Assembly: GCA_905221605.1 (NCBI GenBank)
Contig: CAJNDS010000643.1
Coordinates: 1 to 64,000 of the forward strand
Direction of reading: 5' to 3'
Source: Symbiodinium natans
Taxonomy: Eukaryota > Sar > Dinophyceae > Suessiales > Symbiodiniaceae
Length of the DNA: 64,000 nt
The translations under genes were made by a program, and so were the position numbers. Below the pieces are notes generated by a model. It saw only the letters and a list, made by a program, of their open reading frames with translations, was not told the origin of the DNA and ran no database searches. Below are positions 28,803-39,116 of this stretch, in pieces (within the stretch, counting starts at the first letter, position 1; every line of letters starts with the position of its first letter).

Positions 28803-31800
28803 TCACTCATTTGTAGTCATCTTCTGGATTTCACTCTTGGTGAGCTTGCGATCGGGATCTGATAGCTGCACACTCGCTTCTTCCATCAAGCGAAATAGCT
28901 GATGTGGTTTCATCGACTTGGTGAGGGCATCGGCGATCTGGGTTGCAGTATCCGTCCAGCGAAGCCTGTCTCCATGTGGACTGTACAACTGCCATGTCGC
29001 TGTCTCACCATCCCAAAGTTGTTGCCTCATTGCAGTAAGTTCGATCATGAGTCGCTTGTCCGACACCTTGTTCACTTGCTGGCTGTTGAGGTGGTCGCTC
29101 AAACTTCGACAATCCGTGACCCATAAGTGCTTCATCTGCCTCTGAGTCTCTTCTAGCCATCCCTTCAGGCTTGGCAACTGTCCGCGTAACTCACAGATGA
29201 TTGCTCTCAAACGGTCACCGTTCTCCACTGCCGTCTGCATGGCAAAAGTCTCCGATGCCAAAGTACTGCGACACACCCGCTTGATCGTTGTCGATCCGAA
29301 ACTCAAGACATGAGCGACGTGGTCATTGCCGTCGGACGCACTCTCTGCCGTCAAGTAGTGCAGCCTGCCCTGTTGACTTCGGAAACCTGGTTCCTGTGCG
29401 AATGAAGCGTCTGAGAACGTTACAATGCAGAGATCACTCCAATTCAACGCTCCGGCTGGGTAGTACAACGATCTTCCTTGATCTGCTTGCGCCAATTCCA
29501 CAACGCGGTTGGCCTCTTTGAGATCAGCCACTGTCGCGGTTGAGCAGGCCCGTTGCAAACAGTTCACCTTGTAGCAAAGGTCTGGTCTGGCAAAACGCGC
29601 TACCCAAGCTAAGGATCCTACCACGCTCCTGAGGCTTGTCACTTCTGCCTCGGTCGCGTGATCACTTGCCTTGCGCCCTGCCGGGATCACAATCTTCCTG
29701 ATCTGTCTCGTGTTGTCCTCTGCATCTATACGCACACTGTAGTCTTCACCTTGCCGGAATCTTCGACCGCAAAACCTGAAATCTGAGTGCTCTATCTTTC
29801 CTACGTCAAACTTCGCCAGGATTCGTTCCATGGTGTCGCTTCCTTCGGGCGTTGCGCACCATAGTAGATCGTCCACGTGCGTTGCGAGGATGATGGCCGG
29901 CAAGTTATCAGTGCCCAACAGGTAGTAGAGACCCGGAGCGATCTTGCTCACTGTCAATCCTTCCGTCTTCGCTTCCGAGCTCAATCTGTTGTAGAACCCG
30001 CGCCCCGCGTCAATGGTCCCGTAGATCGGGAGCCTGCATAGAAGCATGGCATCCTCGGGCACATCGGGTAGTCCACCTGTTGGCTGCCTCATCAACAGCA
30101 CGCGCTCCAAAGGCGAGGATTGAAAGTATGCACTCGAAATGTCGCCACAATACAACTTGAGGCACCGCGATGCTGCATAGCTCGCGATGAGACAGTGCAC
30201 TTCGGAATCTGCTGTCGGGCTGTCGCACCGCAGCTCGTCCCTTCCTACTGCCTCAAGATGACCGCATGCCACTAGGCGACTGCGATATTTCGGGGAATAA
30301 TCTGCACTCCCCTTTTGATGTTCGTGTTTGTCAACATCAATCCATTGTGACGGTATGGGTTTGTGACCCTCATCGAGGAGTTGTCGCAACATCTCTCCTC
30401 GGATGGGTATCGCGGCGTTATACTTTTGATATTTGTTCCACTCATCTCGGCGCGAACCTTTGATCCCCTCCTTGACGTGGTCTTCACACTTGAACACGTT
30501 TATCTTCCGGGGTTTCTTGCCCGCTTGAGCTTCCACCTCCATACCAAACCTTTCCGCCATGAAGGCTCGGAACTCCGGATCATCCATCTTCACCTCGGGC
30601 AAACTCGATAGATCAACCGGGCTTTCGCTCCGGACACGAAACAAGCTGAAACCGGTCCACGCCAAGTTCGTTGCTCCATTTGCTTCTTGGATCATTCCCC
30701 ACTCGTCATGCACGACATCGTTCGTGCCGTCCTCGAAGTACCTATGGGTTTCCCTAGAGTAGCCAATCTTGCCGAGGTCACCTGGGAAATCATTTTCCTT
30801 GGGGTCAAACATCAAGCGACGGGGCTTCACATGTACTCTGAAGCACACATTCCGACCAACCTTCCAGTGGTCCTCGTCTCCGCACACACCCATCAGATCT
30901 GCCATACGTTCAGGCGATTCTCTCGAGGTCTCTTCCTTTTTCACGTCATTGGGTGGTTCCTCAACACTTCCTAGACACGACACGGGAACGCAGTCATTTT
31001 CGATGCCGAAACCCAACTCTCTCAGCATGTCCCGCTCCCGATCCCCAAGATTCATGATTCCCCTACTTGTGAATGCGCTGATTGACCATCGTTCTCCATC
31101 GAAAGGCAAGGTAGCGTGGACTTCATTGGGATCGAAAGACGCTATCCTGTTATGGCACTCCAAGACACGGCCTGGAACTCCATTCATCATCACATCTCCG
31201 TCCTGATTTTGCAGCCACAATTGGCCACCTGCGTGATTTCCCAATGTCGTGATCTGGTTCATGCTGCCTTTCAGGTTGTTTGAGTCCTTGTGGGGCAAAG
31301 CCTTTAGGTCCCTACCAATCTGGAGCGATGACCACATGCCTGATGCACCCTTCGCCTTCATGTAGCCATTCAGGTAACTGACCAAGTTCGGATGTCGTTT
31401 CGTCGACTCGGTGACCCCCGTGAACCCGCCATGTGCATACACTCCGAAGCTGTAGGCGCGTCCATCTCTCACAGCTCCACGTTTTCCTTTTCTCACTAAG
31501 GGTGCCTCATTTAGGAGCCTTAAACACGTTGCTGGGCGAAAATCACCTGCCTCCAATGCGTCCATGGCGTCCTGCTCCGAGTCGATGATGTTCATCGTGC
31601 CTTGCACGACGTCCGCCTCATTTTCCTGGAGCACATCCACGACCACCTGACTAGCCTGTACATCTCTGCTCGGGCGCTGGTCCTCCTCATCAGATGAGCT
31701 GCTTGAACTTGAGCTCGAGCTTGGGGCTTCAGGAGGTTCGATTTCTTCCTGCTTTCTCTTCCTAGCTGATGCGCTCGGCTTGCTCGATTTCCTTTCCGGC

Positions 31801-34800
31801 TTTTCTTCTTCTTCTCTCGCATCTACGTATCCCTTCTTTCTCTTCTTAGGACCCTCTGTAAGCGTCTCAGGTAGAACAGGTATCCCGTTAAGAAGGCAAT
31901 GCGCCAGCACTTCCTCCTCAGATGCCGGCCTCAGCGAGTGAGTCGAGCAAAGGACTGGGACCCCTCCGTTCACCACCCATATCGCTTCTGCGCTTTCTCT
32001 ACCGATTACCCTGGATGTCGTGCTCCATTTCGTGCCGCCCGCTTGGGCGTCTCTCCGATACACGACATAGTCACCGGTGTTGTACTCTTCCTTGATCGGT
32101 ACCGCATTCTTTGTTAGCGCTTTCTGGATCCTACGGCTGGTGTCCAGTTTCACCATTGCTTTCTTTGCTTCGATGCGGCTTTTCTGTCTTAGAGCAAAGG
32201 CCTCGGCACCGCTGAACTTGCCCTCCATGGCGCCGATGTCGTTCCAGGTGTCCTCGTCGGTGAGCGTGCCGGGTTCCCTCGGGTTGCGACCTAACACCCA
32301 CTGACTAGGCGAAAAACCCGACACGTTCATGGACATGTTCTTGACGGCGACGACTTCCTGGATCACACTCCTCATCGCCTCAGGCCCAACGGTGCTCACG
32401 CCTGCCACGGTCTTTCGGATGACCGCCTTCGCGAGCCCTCCGTGCCTCTCGGTTTTACCGAGCATGTGGGGCGACTCGGTTGCGGCGAACCTGATGTCCA
32501 CCCCCTTCTCCGTGAGATAGCTCACAAAGGCTCCTCTGTTATGAGTACCTCTGTCCAGCATCACGGTCCGCGGGAGGCCCGCCCAAGTAATCCACCTCTG
32601 GAACGCATCAAGACACATCTCTGACGGAGGAGGTCCTTGACTGTCCTTGGTGACTTCCCTCAGCAACTCGATCTGTTGGAAGCCCGTTGCTAGGTCTACC
32701 ACGTTGAAACACTGATATCGGCGACGGTTTGAGTCTGTCGTCTCTAGGACATCCACTCCTACCGTGTCCCCAAACACGTAGTTCCCGTGGCCAACCCCCA
32801 CAGGGTGTGACCTGGGCTTGGGGCTCGTGCGCTCACAGCTTTCGCACTTGATGAGCTTGGCCGCTTCGATGAACTCCTTGGCTGCTCCTCCTGCTCTCAG
32901 GATGGCCTGCAACGTCCTAGGAGTGGGGTGGTTGAAGGACCTATGCAAGCGACGAAGTGCCACGCGAACGCGCTGGGGCAAACGCCTCCAGGCCTCCCTT
33001 CGCTTGGCCTCTGTTTGCGGAGTGCCTGGGAGTGGCAAGGATTCCAACCACACTCGTTCGCGATCTGCAGGGCTTAGCTCTGGCTCCTGGTTTTCAGGAT
33101 CTGGGTGCTGCTGTTCGGGATCGTGGGGCGCTACATCGCCATCTCCTCCTAGCTCTTCATCCGAAGCTCCCAAACCCTCAGCATCCGTATCTACCCCTGC
33201 CCCTGCTACATAAGCTGTGCTCATCGCATCAAGGTAAGCCTCCTCACCGATGGACATTATCGCGTTGAAGAAGCTGCTTCCATTCATGTCACAGAAGGCC
33301 TTCGGGGTGTATCCTGTTCCTTCACACCATGAGCTCAAGCTCTCAACAATGCGGCTGGCCAACGGTCCAACACAAGCAATGCATGCATCACCGGCCGTTT
33401 CAACCACCTCAGCCCCAATGTCATCTGCACTCAGCTTGCCCAACGGTGCAAGCACACACACATTGATGTCGGAAGCATCGGCTTCACAAAACAGGTTGAT
33501 GCACAGATTCGAGTTGGGATCCCCTGATTTGTACAAAACCAGGCCCGGCCTGAACTCGTTCACCTCGTGGGTGAACCGATTCCACTTGAAGTCCTTCGCT
33601 GAGTGTTCAGATATGCCGGGGAGATCTACTGGGGCATTGTCATGGATCAAGAAGGTGCACTTCGGGGCTTTGATCAACGAGGTTGAGTCTTCCCGCTGGG
33701 TTTGCACTCCAGCTACCATTGCAGTGAATGTATCCATCTCTTCCAATGTCCTCAACTCCCTATTGAACACACCCATCTGCTCCCTTGTCATGATCCTTGT
33801 CGTCACATACGCTCTCTTTTCAGCCTCATATGGGAACTGTGCGACGAGAACAAACTCTGCATCTCCAGCAATGCCAGTTGTCAAACGAGTAGATCCAGCG
33901 TGCGCATAGCCGATCCATCGCCATCCCGTCCGAGGAAGATAGGCCCAGCCGGCCTCCCACCATCCAGCGGGAAACCTTGGATCCAGCGCAGACTTGCTTG
34001 GCCGCTGCCCCACCTCGTCATATGCAATCAGTTTAAAGCCGACACGAGCGTTCTCCCTAAAGTCGTTGCCAACTCCTGGTCCTATCCAGGTTGCAGCTTT
34101 GGCTCTCTTCAAGTGCCTGCCCCCGCAAGGTTGCATATACTCAGTGGCCAAACGACGCAGCTGATCCAACATGCCCGGAGGCCAACAGTCGTACGGCGTA
34201 ATAGCGCGCCAATCACAGCCTGGTTCGGGGCGCTTATCCAAAAGAAGGTCCTCATACGGGATCTCGTGCCAGGAATCGGTGTCAAGAACTCGGCCCCCTG
34301 TAGCAATCGCAGCATTGCCCGACGCGCCGCGCGTTGGCATCGTCCTAATCGCAAAAGTATGCCTAGAGGGCGCCCGCTCCTCTGCCCGTGCAATCGGGGA
34401 TCTCGATCTGGTCCGCCTGTCCCGGCCTCTGGACCTAGAGCGTCTCCTGCTCCGCGATCGCCTCCTCGACCTCGAGCGACGGCGCAGCTCGTTCCTCAGA
34501 GTGCCAACCTCGCGACCCAGAGACTCGACTCGTTGCATCAGCGCCTTATTCTGGGCCTCCAAAACAGATACGCCACGCTCATCACGGGTCTCCAAAGAAA
34601 ATCTGCGCGCTGGCCTGCGGCTGGAACTGGGCTCCTCCTCGGCCTCGGTCAAATCGACCGTCCCAGCGGCAGAACTCGCAGATGGCCTAGGGCGTCCCGC
34701 TCCTGGCCTAGGCATCGGCTTGCTCTTCGGGCCGGCTCCAAGCGACGGTCGCGCGGCGATCTCAAAATGGCGGATGCAAGACGGAGCGTCGATGCGACCC

Positions 34801-37800
34801 TTCCAGGAGAGGTACTCCTCTACTCTCTCCATGTGCTCAACTACCGCCAGCTGAGCTTCGTGCGCGCTGTGGTCGCATGTCCCGCAGGATCCGCGGCATC
34901 TGCCCGCCATACTGTCCCAAGAGCCGTTGCACATTCCGTCGTGGCTGATCGTTGTGCGGAACTTTCCAGAGAGCGCCTGTGCCAAAGTTACGCTGCTCGC
35001 CACAGACCTGTGTCGGCCCTGGGTGCAAATGCAAATGCAGATAATCTGCTCCAAAGACGCGGGTGCCTCGCGAACAGCCTGGTGCACGTAGAAGATCATG
35101 TCTCTGAACTCAGGATTCTCCCATTGATTGGTCAGGTTTCCAGGGTGCGAGCCAATATGCCCCTTCAGCCAGGACAACGAACCCGACTGAATCTCGGGGT
35201 TAGAAAAATCCAGACAATTGCAGATCAAGATCGCAGTGCTCCCAGTCAAGGGCCCGTGCAGGGCCTCGGCCAATGCCTTCGCAGACTCCTGCCCAGGGCT
35301 GTAGATGTAAGATGAGGCCTCGCGGCGCCATCGAGTCCCCGTAGAGACAATGTGGACACTCGGCATCTGCTTGCTAGACCGAGGATCACTGCTTGCCACG
35401 TTGGCCTGAATGTTACCCTGGTGGTTTCCACCCGAATCTGTGACTGAGGTGTGTGCGCCTTTGTCCTTAATCCTTTGAGGATGCTGCTTACGCTCATCGG
35501 GATGCTTCTGGGGATCTGTGTCCTGCTTCTGGGAATCTGTGTCCTGCTTCTGGGAATCTGTGTTCTGCTTCTGGGAATCTGTGTCCTGCTTCTGGGAATC
35601 TGTGTTCTGCTTCTGGGAATCTGTGTCCTGCTTCTGGGAATCTGTGTTCTGCTTCTGGGAATCTGTGTCCTGCTTCTGGGAATCTGTGTTCTGCTTCTGG
35701 GGATCTAAGTCCTTGGATGTCAAACCTTCGTGCCCTTCACCCTTACGAATCTTCCTCTCCAACGGCGCTCTGTAAGGTCGAAGCGGACGAGGTATTCGAT
35801 CCAGAAGGCGGATACCGGAGGAGAGGTTCACTGCAAGCAAATTGCTCCCTTTAACCCTGAACAGGGGCAACCTCCACAGTTCTCCATTGTTCCTCTGTAT
35901 CAAGCAGGTGAACGACTTCATGTCCTTCAACAAACCCAGGGTGCTCTGCGCGAATAAGGATAGAAGTAGGGGCGTTTCGCTCCCAGAGGTCACGTGGCAA
36001 TCAAGGATACCGGGGACTAGCGGGTCCTTACCATCCTCCTTCTCACCCTGATACTCGCATTGAATGCAGAAGCACAGACGTCGATCGCCCAAGGTCTTAG
36101 TCATCCCACCAAGTCCTCTGAACTGAATGCCTTCTTGGCTCAACCAGGGGAATTCGAAACCCAGTTTGGCCAGTTTCATCTGGGCGTTGTCACACCATCT
36201 CTCCCCGCAAACTGAGCTATTCGCACCATCATCCAAGACACCCCAAATATCCTCATGATCGTAAATATCCACTTCCGCAAGGGTCAACGGAACCACCGAG
36301 GATAGGGAGTTGGTCTTCATGGACATGTACGCTGCGCTTTCCCCATCTGTCCTTCTCCGGTCTTGCGAGCCGGAGCCAGCTGCCCGTTGCGGTGCAGCTC
36401 TCGACATCTCGCCAGGCGACGCTCTGACGGATGACGGAGATTCCTGAGATACCACTGCTGCTTCCACGATATCATTGAGGATCTCATGTAAGTCCTTCGG
36501 GGAAATCCTTGGGTCGTCAATACCCTCGACATTCTGGGCCACTAGACAATCTTCAACTTGGGACCTGAACTCATCCAACAATGTCATGGTCTGCGTTGCA
36601 TCCAGGCTTGCCTCATCGAGCACATTCCTAGAGATGTTCGAGATGAGATCAAACGAAGCCGAAGTCGCAGTCTCAAGTTCCTGCGCAGCCTGACGCCTGA
36701 TTCGGGCTTCTGCTTGGGGCATTTCATCTATCACATGACCACAATCCTTACAGAAAGTCTTCATGATGGCCTTGTTCGAGCCCAGTCTACTGGTGTTTGC
36801 ATGCCTGCACAATGTGGGGTCCTTCTTCTCGAAGGTCTTCTTCTCCTTAAACACCTTTCCACACACCCTGCAGGTCTTCACTGTCACGTAGGCATTTGTC
36901 CCCACGTACGAAAAGTTGGTGCATGTCTGACAACTCACAGGCAAAGGGGGATTTGGGGGCTTGCTTTTGGCTGTCACATGGGAGGATGCTGCTGGCACCG
37001 CAACACTCTGCTGGGCTTGCGCTCCAGGCATTTGCGGCACCTCATCTAGAGGGATGTCTCGCCTCATTACCTCCATGCTTTCCTCATTCACGATGTAGTA
37101 ATTCTGAACCCAATTCAGAAATGCCGCCAAATCCCGAGATCCCGCCGATTTCAAGGAACGTCCCCAGATGACATATGCAGTGTAGCGATGAAGAACCTCC
37201 TCGAAACTAAGCCCACGATGCTGGCCAACAGTGAAGACACGGTCCCCACCGGGAGGCATCGTGTCTCGAGCGGCATTCCTGGCTGTCCTTGAAGCTCGAG
37301 CGCCTTCCCTGCGATAGGCCATGTACGCTTTAGGGCTACCTTCTGAGGGGCCACTGTCAATGTACACACACTCCATGTCATCCTCGCTCTCACTAGTCAC
37401 TGGAACTGCCATGAAAGCTTGCTTTGTTCCCGACTTCGATCCCTTGGAATCTCCCTTGGACTTGCCCTTGCCATCCGAACCGGACTGTGAAGATCGACCT
37501 TTGGGGCATTGAGGATCCCCGCTCCAATGTCCTGTTTGCCCACATCGCAGGCAACGGCTCTTAGCCTTGAGTTCCCTGAGCTTCTCTTTCCTCTCTTCAA
37601 CTGACAATTGCAAGCGACTGCGCACTACCGGAAATCCTTTTCCCTTGCCACCGGATGATCCTTTACCCTTACCTGCCTTGCCCAATGCAACATGAGCCGC
37701 ACACTGCAACTGAATCGCTTCGCCCGTGGCCTCGGGAAAGCTCTCGTAGTCGCAGTCCTCCATCGCATTCAAGGCGACGGCAACCTCGCTGTCGGAAACG

Positions 37801-38933
37801 ATCACGTCCTCCTCGGAAGGAGCATATCCTGGTGAACCACCTGGCTGATCAGTCCAAGCGTTCCACCCCACATCTTCGGCATCTTCCTGTGCCTCATCTT
37901 GGTACCACTCATCAGCGTAATGATCATCTGCCCTATGTTCTTGCGATACATAGGCTGAATCAATGACATCACTCACATAAGCGGTTGTCACTGACCCTGG
38001 TGAACGGCTCCCAAACTTGCCTGATCCCTTCGACTGCCATCTGCGGGTATCTCTATCGAAACCAGGGCTTCGAAGGGGTGTTGAATCAAGTAGTTTGTTC
38101 CCCCGCAAGTGAATCAACCCATGATGCTCGGTCATGATCTTTGCGTATGTCTCAAAATCATGGGCACCGCCTGAACAAGCCTTCACCATCAACTGCTGAT
38201 CACGTGACAACCCGCTCAACTCGAGCAACAATTCTGCTCTCAAACTATCCGACAGAGATATCCTCGGATCGAGCTGCGTCATCAAGGTCCACCATCTGCG
38301 TCTCCTTCCTATATAGGAAACAACTGATTCCCCGTCCTGACGACTCAAAGGACCTCGAATGGCTTGCCCACTGCGAAACAAGGCCTGGGCCTCCAAAGTT
38401 CCTAGCGGGAAGACCATTGCCTTGATCTCGGAGATCAGGGTCCTTAGCCCACCGGGTCCTGACAGGGTCGCGATTCCAATGTCCTTAGCCTTTTGGAAGG
38501 CGTCTCCTCTGAGACCCTCCATGACGCGAAGAACAGTGTCCACAGCCCCATCATCCCCGTCTGAGCTGCTCTCGTGCGCAACCACACTGGCCGCTGGCGA
38601 GTCAGGGACAGGAATGGTGGGTCTCCCTGACGCAGCTGCCGGTCTCCCGGCTACACCACCTTCGGCTGGAGCACTCGCTTCCGCCTGAGGTGTTCTCTCC
38701 TCTCTTCCTTGCTCAGGACCGCCTGACGAAAACGAGGTGTCTTTCTTCTCTCTCTTCTCCTTCTTCTTTCGGCGCTTCTCCTGCTGCTCATGCGCCGCAA
38801 TGCGTAGCTCGGTTCTGAACTCCCATTCATGGTAGTCAGCAGGGTTTCCGTCGAAAATGAACACTCCATTCTTTGTGACACTGGGCGTTGAAGAATACGC
38901 TTTGTTTCGGAATCTGAGGCCTGCAACTGTCAT
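28803..38933 (-). CDS. gag-pol: Giant copia polyprotein with accessory domains
   Basis: The ATG is at 38931-38933. The ORF also reads from a TTG two codons upstream, and the residue numbers here count from that TTG. Gag ends in a knuckle CLRCGQTGHW…C (about 463-478; spacing C-x2-C-x4-H-x6-C). A second Cys-rich block follows (CQTC…CRVCG…FCKDCG, about 680-750). The aspartic protease has DDGAN at 903. A seven-residue repeat spans 1078-1141. A RapZ-C/CX5R-like module spans about 1190-1330 (CTQGRHRS at 1305), and an RS-rich stretch lies at about 1483-1515. An unassigned module spans about 1550-1890. Integrase has HHCC at about 2000-2035 and Asp 2063, Asp 2129, Glu 2164. An oxygenase-like module has His 2550, Asp 2552, His 2608 and Arg 2617. 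RT has VDD at about 3023. RNase H starts at SDAS, about 3177, and ends with ADALTK. No stop or frameshift interrupts it. Confidence 0.95.
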   Translation of the reverse strand: MTVAGLRFRNKAYSSTPSVTKNGVFIFDGNPADYHEWEFRTELRIAAHEQQEKRRKKKEKREKKDTSFSSGGPEQGREERTPQAEASAPAEGGVAGRPAAASGRPTIPVPDSPAASVVAHESSSDGDDGAVDTVLRVMEGLRGDAFQKAKDIGIATLSGPGGLRTLISEIKAMVFPLGTLEAQALFRSGQAIRGPLSRQDGESVVSYIGRRRRWWTLMTQLDPRISLSDSLRAELLLELSGLSRDQQLMVKACSGGAHDFETYAKIMTEHHGLIHLRGNKLLDSTPLRSPGFDRDTRRWQSKGSGKFGSRSPGSVTTAYVSDVIDSAYVSQEHRADDHYADEWYQDEAQEDAEDVGWNAWTDQPGGSPGYAPSEEDVIVSDSEVAVALNAMEDCDYESFPEATGEAIQLQCAAHVALGKAGKGKGSSGGKGKGFPVVRSRLQLSVEERKEKLRELKAKSRCLRCGQTGHWSGDPQCPKGRSSQSGSDGKGKSKGDSKGSKSGTKQAFMAVPVTSESEDDMECVYIDSGPSEGSPKAYMAYRREGARASRTARNAARDTMPPGGDRVFTVGQHRGLSFEEVLHRYTAYVIWGRSLKSAGSRDLAAFLNWVQNYYIVNEESMEVMRRDIPLDEVPQMPGAQAQQSVAVPAASSHVTAKSKPPNPPLPVSCQTCTNFSYVGTNAYVTVKTCRVCGKVFKEKKTFEKKDPTLCRHANTSRLGSNKAIMKTFCKDCGHVIDEMPQAEARIRRQAAQELETATSASFDLISNISRNVLDEASLDATQTMTLLDEFRSQVEDCLVAQNVEGIDDPRISPKDLHEILNDIVEAAVVSQESPSSVRASPGEMSRAAPQRAAGSGSQDRRRTDGESAAYMSMKTNSLSSVVPLTLAEVDIYDHEDIWGVLDDGANSSVCGERWCDNAQMKLAKLGFEFPWLSQEGIQFRGLGGMTKTLGDRRLCFCIQCEYQGEKEDGKDPLVPGILDCHVTSGSETPLLLSLFAQSTLGLLKDMKSFTCLIQRNNGELWRLPLFRVKGSNLLAVNLSSGIRLLDRIPRPLRPYRAPLERKIRKGEGHEGLTSKDLDPQKQNTDSQKQDTDSQKQNTDSQKQDTDSQKQNTDSQKQDTDSQKQNTDSQKQDTDSQKQDTDPQKHPDERKQHPQRIKDKGAHTSVTDSGGNHQGNIQANVASSDPRSSKQMPSVHIVSTGTRWRREASSYIYSPGQESAKALAEALHGPLTGSTAILICNCLDFSNPEIQSGSLSWLKGHIGSHPGNLTNQWENPEFRDMIFYVHQAVREAPASLEQIICICICTQGRHRSVASSVTLAQALSGKFRTTISHDGMCNGSWDSMAGRCRGSCGTCDHSAHEAQLAVVEHMERVEEYLSWKGRIDAPSCIRHFEIAARPSLGAGPKSKPMPRPGAGRPRPSASSAAGTVDLTEAEEEPSSSRRPARRFSLETRDERGVSVLEAQNKALMQRVESLGREVGTLRNELRRRSRSRRRSRSRRRSRSRGRDRRTRSRSPIARAEERAPSRHTFAIRTMPTRGASGNAAIATGGRVLDTDSWHEIPYEDLLLDKRPEPGCDWRAITPYDCWPPGMLDQLRRLATEYMQPCGGRHLKRAKAATWIGPGVGNDFRENARVGFKLIAYDEVGQRPSKSALDPRFPAGWWEAGWAYLPRTGWRWIGYAHAGSTRLTTGIAGDAEFVLVAQFPYEAEKRAYVTTRIMTREQMGVFNRELRTLEEMDTFTAMVAGVQTQREDSTSLIKAPKCTFLIHDNAPVDLPGISEHSAKDFKWNRFTHEVNEFRPGLVLYKSGDPNSNLCINLFCEADASDINVCVLAPLGKLSADDIGAEVVETAGDACIACVGPLASRIVESLSSWCEGTGYTPKAFCDMNGSSFFNAIMSIGEEAYLDAMSTAYVAGAGVDTDAEGLGASDEELGGDGDVAPHDPEQQHPDPENQEPELSPADRERVWLESLPLPGTPQTEAKRREAWRRLPQRVRVALRRLHRSFNHPTPRTLQAILRAGGAAKEFIEAAKLIKCESCERTSPKPRSHPVGVGHGNYVFGDTVGVDVLETTDSNRRRYQCFNVVDLATGFQQIELLREVTKDSQGPPPSEMCLDAFQRWITWAGLPRTVMLDRGTHNRGAFVSYLTEKGVDIRFAATESPHMLGKTERHGGLAKAVIRKTVAGVSTVGPEAMRSVIQEVVAVKNMSMNVSGFSPSQWVLGRNPREPGTLTDEDTWNDIGAMEGKFSGAEAFALRQKSRIEAKKAMVKLDTSRRIQKALTKNAVPIKEEYNTGDYVVYRRDAQAGGTKWSTTSRVIGRESAEAIWVVNGGVPVLCSTHSLRPASEEEVLAHCLLNGIPVLPETLTEGPKKRKKGYVDAREEEEKPERKSSKPSASARKRKQEEIEPPEAPSSSSSSSSSSDEEDQRPSRDVQASQVVVDVLQENEADVVQGTMNIIDSEQDAMDALEAGDFRPATCLRLLNEAPLVRKGKRGAVRDGRAYSFGVYAHGGFTGVTESTKRHPNLVSYLNGYMKAKGASGMWSSLQIGRDLKALPHKDSNNLKGSMNQITTLGNHAGGQLWLQNQDGDVMMNGVPGRVLECHNRIASFDPNEVHATLPFDGERWSISAFTSRGIMNLGDRERDMLRELGFGIENDCVPVSCLGSVEEPPNDVKKEETSRESPERMADLMGVCGDEDHWKVGRNVCFRVHVKPRRLMFDPKENDFPGDLGKIGYSRETHRYFEDGTNDVVHDEWGMIQEANGATNLAWTGFSLFRVRSESPVDLSSLPEVKMDDPEFRAFMAERFGMEVEAQAGKKPRKINVFKCEDHVKEGIKGSRRDEWNKYQKYNAAIPIRGEMLRQLLDEGHKPIPSQWIDVDKHEHQKGSADYSPKYRSRLVACGHLEAVGRDELRCDSPTADSEVHCLIASYAASRCLKLYCGDISSAYFQSSPLERVLLMRQPTGGLPDVPEDAMLLCRLPIYGTIDAGRGFYNRLSSEAKTEGLTVSKIAPGLYYLLGTDNLPAIILATHVDDLLWCATPEGSDTMERILAKFDVGKIEHSDFRFCGRRFRQGEDYSVRIDAEDNTRQIRKIVIPAGRKASDHATEAEVTSLRSVVGSLAWVARFARPDLCYKVNCLQRACSTATVADLKEANRVVELAQADQGRSLYYPAGALNWSDLCIVTFSDASFAQEPGFRSQQGRLHYLTAESASDGNDHVAHVLSFGSTTIKRVCRSTLASETFAMQTAVENGDRLRAIICELRGQLPSLKGWLEETQRQMKHLWVTDCRSLSDHLNSQQVNKVSDKRLMIELTAMRQQLWDGETATWQLYSPHGDRLRWTDTATQIADALTKSMKPHQLFRLMEEASVQLSDPDRKLTKSEIQKMTTNE
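35513..35707 (-). repeat. 21-bp coding minisatellite (heptapeptide repeat)
   Basis: About nine units encode QKQ(N/D)TDS, alternating Asn and Asp so that the true period is 42 bp for most of the run. It forms a hydrophilic spacer after the protease in the giant polyprotein. Confidence 0.95.
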
Positions 38934-39103
38934 GCCCAAACTCCTTCGTCAGATCCAGTCACTGAACAAACCAACTGCTTTGCTGTTCTGCGGAAAAACG
39001 TTGCCCCGATCTTACGATTCGAGGACTTCTCTTCTCACACTCCTCTCAAACACAACCAGTCCAAAGGCCAGCTGGAACTACCCCCTGCACAATGAGGGGA
39101 GCA

Positions 39104-39115
39104 GCTCCGCTACCA
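39104..39115 (-). promoter_or_regulatory. Primer binding site
   Basis: TGGTAGCGGAGC on the minus strand, one base after the 5' LTR; identical to 16435-16446. It is followed by GCTCC, giving the dyad GGAGC-T-GCTCC. Confidence 0.85.
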
Positions 39116-39116
39116 G

